A stretch of 64,000 nucleotides of DNA from Aureimonas sp. Leaf324 (GTDB taxonomy: Bacteria > Pseudomonadota > Alphaproteobacteria > Rhizobiales > Rhizobiaceae). The notes beneath the pieces were generated by a model. It saw nothing but the letters and a program-made list of their open reading frames with translations. It searched no databases and was not told where the DNA came from. Location: positions 125,329 to 189,328 of the forward strand of contig NZ_LMOH01000025.1 in the NCBI RefSeq assembly GCF_001423245.1, in the 5' to 3' direction. Below are positions 62,076 to 64,000 of the stretch, piece by piece; position 1 is the first letter of the stretch, and each line of letters starts with the position of its first letter. The position numbers and the translations under genes are program-made.

Positions 62076-63398
62076 CTACTCCGCCGCGACGGCCGCGGGG
62101 CGCGGCGTGAACCCTTCGAGCGCGGCGGGCCTCTCGCCGCCGAAGGCCCAGTCGAGAAGCTCGACCGTGTGGACGATCGGGATCGCGGTGGCCGAGCCGA
62201 TCTGCGTCATGCAGCCGATATTGCCGGTCGCGATGATGTCGGGCCGGATGCTCTCGATGTTGGCGACCTTGCGGTCGCGGAGCTTCGCCGAAATCTCCGG
62301 CTGCAGGATGTTGTAGGTCCCGGCCGAGCCGCAGCACAGGTGTCCCTCCGGCACGTCGCGCACCGTGAAGCCGGCCTGCGCCAGAAGCACCTTCGGCGCT
62401 TGGCCGATCTTCTGCCCGTGCTGCATCGAGCAGGCGGAATGATAGGCGACGACGGCGTCCACCGGCCGCTCGGGCAACGGCAGGTCGAGCGTCGCCAGAT
62501 ACTCCGTCACGTCCGTCGCCAGCGCCGAGACGCGCGCGGCCTTCTCGGCATAGGCCGGATCGAGCCGTAGCATATGGCCGTAGTCCTTGATCGTCGTGCC
62601 GCAGCCCGACGCCGTGATCACGATGGCTTCGAGCCCCCGCCCCTCGATCTCGGCGGTCCAGGCGTCGACGAGGCGCCGCGCGAAGCCGAGCGCCTCGTCC
62701 TCGCGCCCCATGTGGTGGACGAGCGCGCCGCAGCACCCCTCGCCCGGCGGCGAGACGACCTCGATGCCGAGCCGCCCCAAGAGCCGGACGGTCGCCGCGT
62801 TGATGCCGGGATCGAGCACCGACTGGGCGCAGCCGGCGAGGATCGCGACGCGCCGCCCTGCAGACGCGGGCGCGACGGGCCGCACCGGCACGGCCGGCAG
62901 ATGCGTCGGCGCGAGCCTCAGCATGGCCGCAAGGGGTTTGAGCGGCTTGATCCCGTCGAGCGCGCCCGCCAGCGGCCGCCCGAGCCGCGCGGCCTGGAGC
63001 GCCAGGCGGAAGCGGCCGGGATAGGGCAGCACCTTGGCGAGAAGCCACCGGATCAGCCGGTCGGGGAGCGGACGCCGATAGGTCCGCTCGATATGCACCC
63101 GCGCATGGTCCACGAGATGCATGTAGTTCACGCCGGACGGGCAGGTGGTCATGCAGGCGAGGCAGGAGAGGCAGCGGTCGATGTGGGTGACGGTCTTCTC
63201 GTCCGCCGGCCGGTTGTTCTCCAGCATCTCCTTGACGAGGTAGATGCGCCCGCGAGGGCTGTCGAGTTCGTTGCCGAGCGTGACATAGGTCGGACAGGTC
63301 GCCGTGCAGAAGCCGCAATGCACGCACTTGCGCACGATGCCTTCCGTATGGGCCGTGTCCGGATCGCGCAGGGCTTCGGGGGAGAAGGCGGTTTGCAT
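62076..63398 (-). CDS. glcF: Glycolate oxidase iron-sulfur subunit
   Basis: GlcF passes electrons from the flavin subunits GlcD/GlcE of glycolate oxidase to the respiratory chain at the membrane. The 440-residue protein has two 4Fe-4S motifs, CVHCGFCTATC at C25-C35 and CLSCLACMTTC at C76-C86. Two CCG domains follow: GEGCCGALVHHMG and HLCCGSAGTYNI. The ATG at 63398 opens the frame. It follows the DUF433 gene by 57 bases and the glcE end, so the order is glcE, DUF433, glcF on the minus strand. Confidence 0.95.
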   Translation of the reverse strand: MQTAFSPEALRDPDTAHTEGIVRKCVHCGFCTATCPTYVTLGNELDSPRGRIYLVKEMLENNRPADEKTVTHIDRCLSCLACMTTCPSGVNYMHLVDHARVHIERTYRRPLPDRLIRWLLAKVLPYPGRFRLALQAARLGRPLAGALDGIKPLKPLAAMLRLAPTHLPAVPVRPVAPASAGRRVAILAGCAQSVLDPGINAATVRLLGRLGIEVVSPPGEGCCGALVHHMGREDEALGFARRLVDAWTAEIEGRGLEAIVITASGCGTTIKDYGHMLRLDPAYAEKAARVSALATDVTEYLATLDLPLPERPVDAVVAYHSACSMQHGQKIGQAPKVLLAQAGFTVRDVPEGHLCCGSAGTYNILQPEISAKLRDRKVANIESIRPDIIATGNIGCMTQIGSATAIPIVHTVELLDWAFGGERPAALEGFTPRPAAVAAE

Positions 63399-63455
63399 GG
63401 GGCTTTCATCTTTCGAAGAGCGTGTGCAGCCTTCGGCCGAACGATATTGATACCG

Positions 63456-63707
63456 CTATTCGGCCTGGCTCGCGCCGGCTCCCAGCGATCGTGCGCCGAA
63501 CCGGATTGCGGTGACGACCTGCCATCGCTCCACCGTCGGGAAGTTTTCCAAAAACTCGTCGATCGACATGTTGTCGATGAGATGGTCGATCAGAGCATCG
63601 ACGGGAACACGGGTCCCCGCGAAGACGGGGGTTCCCGACAAAATATCGGAGTCGCACGAGATCGCTTGATCGATCGTCATCTCGCTCATCTCGTTTTCGG
63701 CGGACAT
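63456..63707 (-). CDS. DUF433 family (VapB45-like antitoxin) protein
   Basis: This 83-residue protein matches DUF433: DSDILSGTPVFAGTRVPVDALID followed by NMSIDEFLENFPTVERWQV and AIRFGAR. The family is small and usually encoded just upstream of a DUF5615 PIN-like toxin. No such partner follows; the next gene on the strand is glcF. It starts one base after the glcE stop (TGA-T-ATG), so it is coupled to glcE. It is either an orphan antitoxin or a DNA-binding member with another job. It separates glcE and glcF, which are normally adjacent. Confidence 0.9.
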   Translation of the reverse strand: MSAENEMSEMTIDQAISCDSDILSGTPVFAGTRVPVDALIDHLIDNMSIDEFLENFPTVERWQVVTAIRFGARSLGAGASQAE

Positions 63708-63708
63708 A

Positions 63709-64000
63709 TCAGCCCATCCGTCCGGGATTGAGGATGCCCTTGGGGTCGAACTGGTCCTTCAGGCGCTGCGACAGGGCCGCGAGCGGGCCAGGCTGGGGCT
63801 GGAACACCGGGACGGCCGCACGCTCGGCGAGGCTCGCGCGCACGAGGGTCGCGTGGCCGCCGCCGTGGCGGGCGAGCTCGGTGCGGACCGTCTCGGCTTG
63901 CGGTCCTCCATCGAGGCGCAGCCAGACGAGACCACCCTGCCAGTCGTAGAAGGCGTCGGCGGCGAGCCGCATCCGCAGCGCCATGACGAAACCCGGCGCG
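63709..64000 (-). CDS. glcE: Glycolate oxidase FAD-binding subunit, C-terminal end (edge-truncated)
   Basis: Only the last 96 complete codons are inside the window. The C-terminus LSQRLKDQFDPKGILNPGRM is the typical end of FAD-linked oxidases of the GlcE/GlcD type (vanillyl-alcohol oxidase fold), and the neighbouring glcF supports GlcE. The frame is open to the window edge (APGFVMALRMRLAADAF). glcD is expected further upstream, outside the window. Confidence 0.85.
   Translation of the reverse strand, partial: APGFVMALRMRLAADAFYDWQGGLVWLRLDGGPQAETVRTELARHGGGHATLVRASLAERAAVPVFQPQPGPLAALSQRLKDQFDPKGILNPGRMG

Noticed and set aside
63399..63455. Search for a DUF5615 toxin gene after DUF433
   Set aside because: Only 57 bases lie before glcF and no frame there or on the opposite strand resembles a PIN-like toxin.

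Overview
The window is high-GC DNA, almost fully coding, with the gene content of an alphaproteobacterium. Hyphomicrobiales (Rhizobiales) is the most likely order. The evidence is the UPF0314/DUF2585 gene in a glycogen operon, the tldE-cysQ-DUF4170-acyltransferase-waaA-lpxK block, small families DUF2093 and DUF4170, a short HisG with HisZ, two promoters matching the general-stress sigma factor EcfG (GGAAC-N16/17-CGTT), and a CIRCE element before groESL. The genus cannot be fixed from sequence alone. I see no rRNA, tRNA, CRISPR array, insertion sequence, integrase or prophage gene. The window is core chromosome, not an accessory island.

Layout. 1-2459 (minus): the start of a form II (CoxL-like) molybdenum hydroxylase operon, small subunit then large subunit, running off the left edge. 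2939-10285 (plus): tamA-tamB, the outer-membrane translocation and assembly module. TamB carries five consecutive copies of an exact 101-codon repeat and a run of ten G just before its conserved C-terminal domain. 10361-22131 (plus): a small unknown gene, then glycogen and hexose-phosphate metabolism: pgi, glgP, glgC, glgA, pgm, a UPF0314 membrane protein and glgX. The branching enzyme glgB is absent; a strong terminator sits between glgP and glgC. 22204-24309: mutL and DUF2093. 24252-29855 (minus): lipid A/LPS block lpxK, waaA, a DUF374 acyltransferase, DUF4170, a cysQ-like phosphatase and a TldE/PmbA protein.

29973-34172: a Kef-type antiporter, then a divergent pair (DUF2945 protein and topoisomerase IB) around a near-symmetrical EcfG-type promoter, then a patatin-like protein. 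34181-40162 (minus): two M16 peptidase subunits (one active, one lacking the zinc motif), rsmD, and an RluB-type pseudouridine synthase with a long repetitive Arg/Gly-rich extension. 40231-46707: tadA, a small lipoprotein, ileS, ribF and a HAD phosphatase. 46793-48953: the groESL operon with a clear promoter and CIRCE operator.

49151-55057: DUF29, a TauE/SafE permease, an EcfG-promoted csbD, fumC, a BCCT transporter and doxX. 55119-58484 (minus): hisS-hisZ-hisG. 58595-62017: tag, a DUF2927 protein and two tandem L,D-transpeptidases. 62076-64000 (minus): glcE and glcF of glycolate oxidase, with a DUF433 antitoxin-like gene between them.

No clearly new multi-gene system is visible. The observations most worth following are structural: the 101-residue TamB repeat array, the G10 tract, the repeat extension on RluB, the near-palindromic stress promoter, the lone DUF433 gene in glcEF, and several operator-like inverted or direct repeats. 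Names rest on motif recognition by eye; no database search was run.
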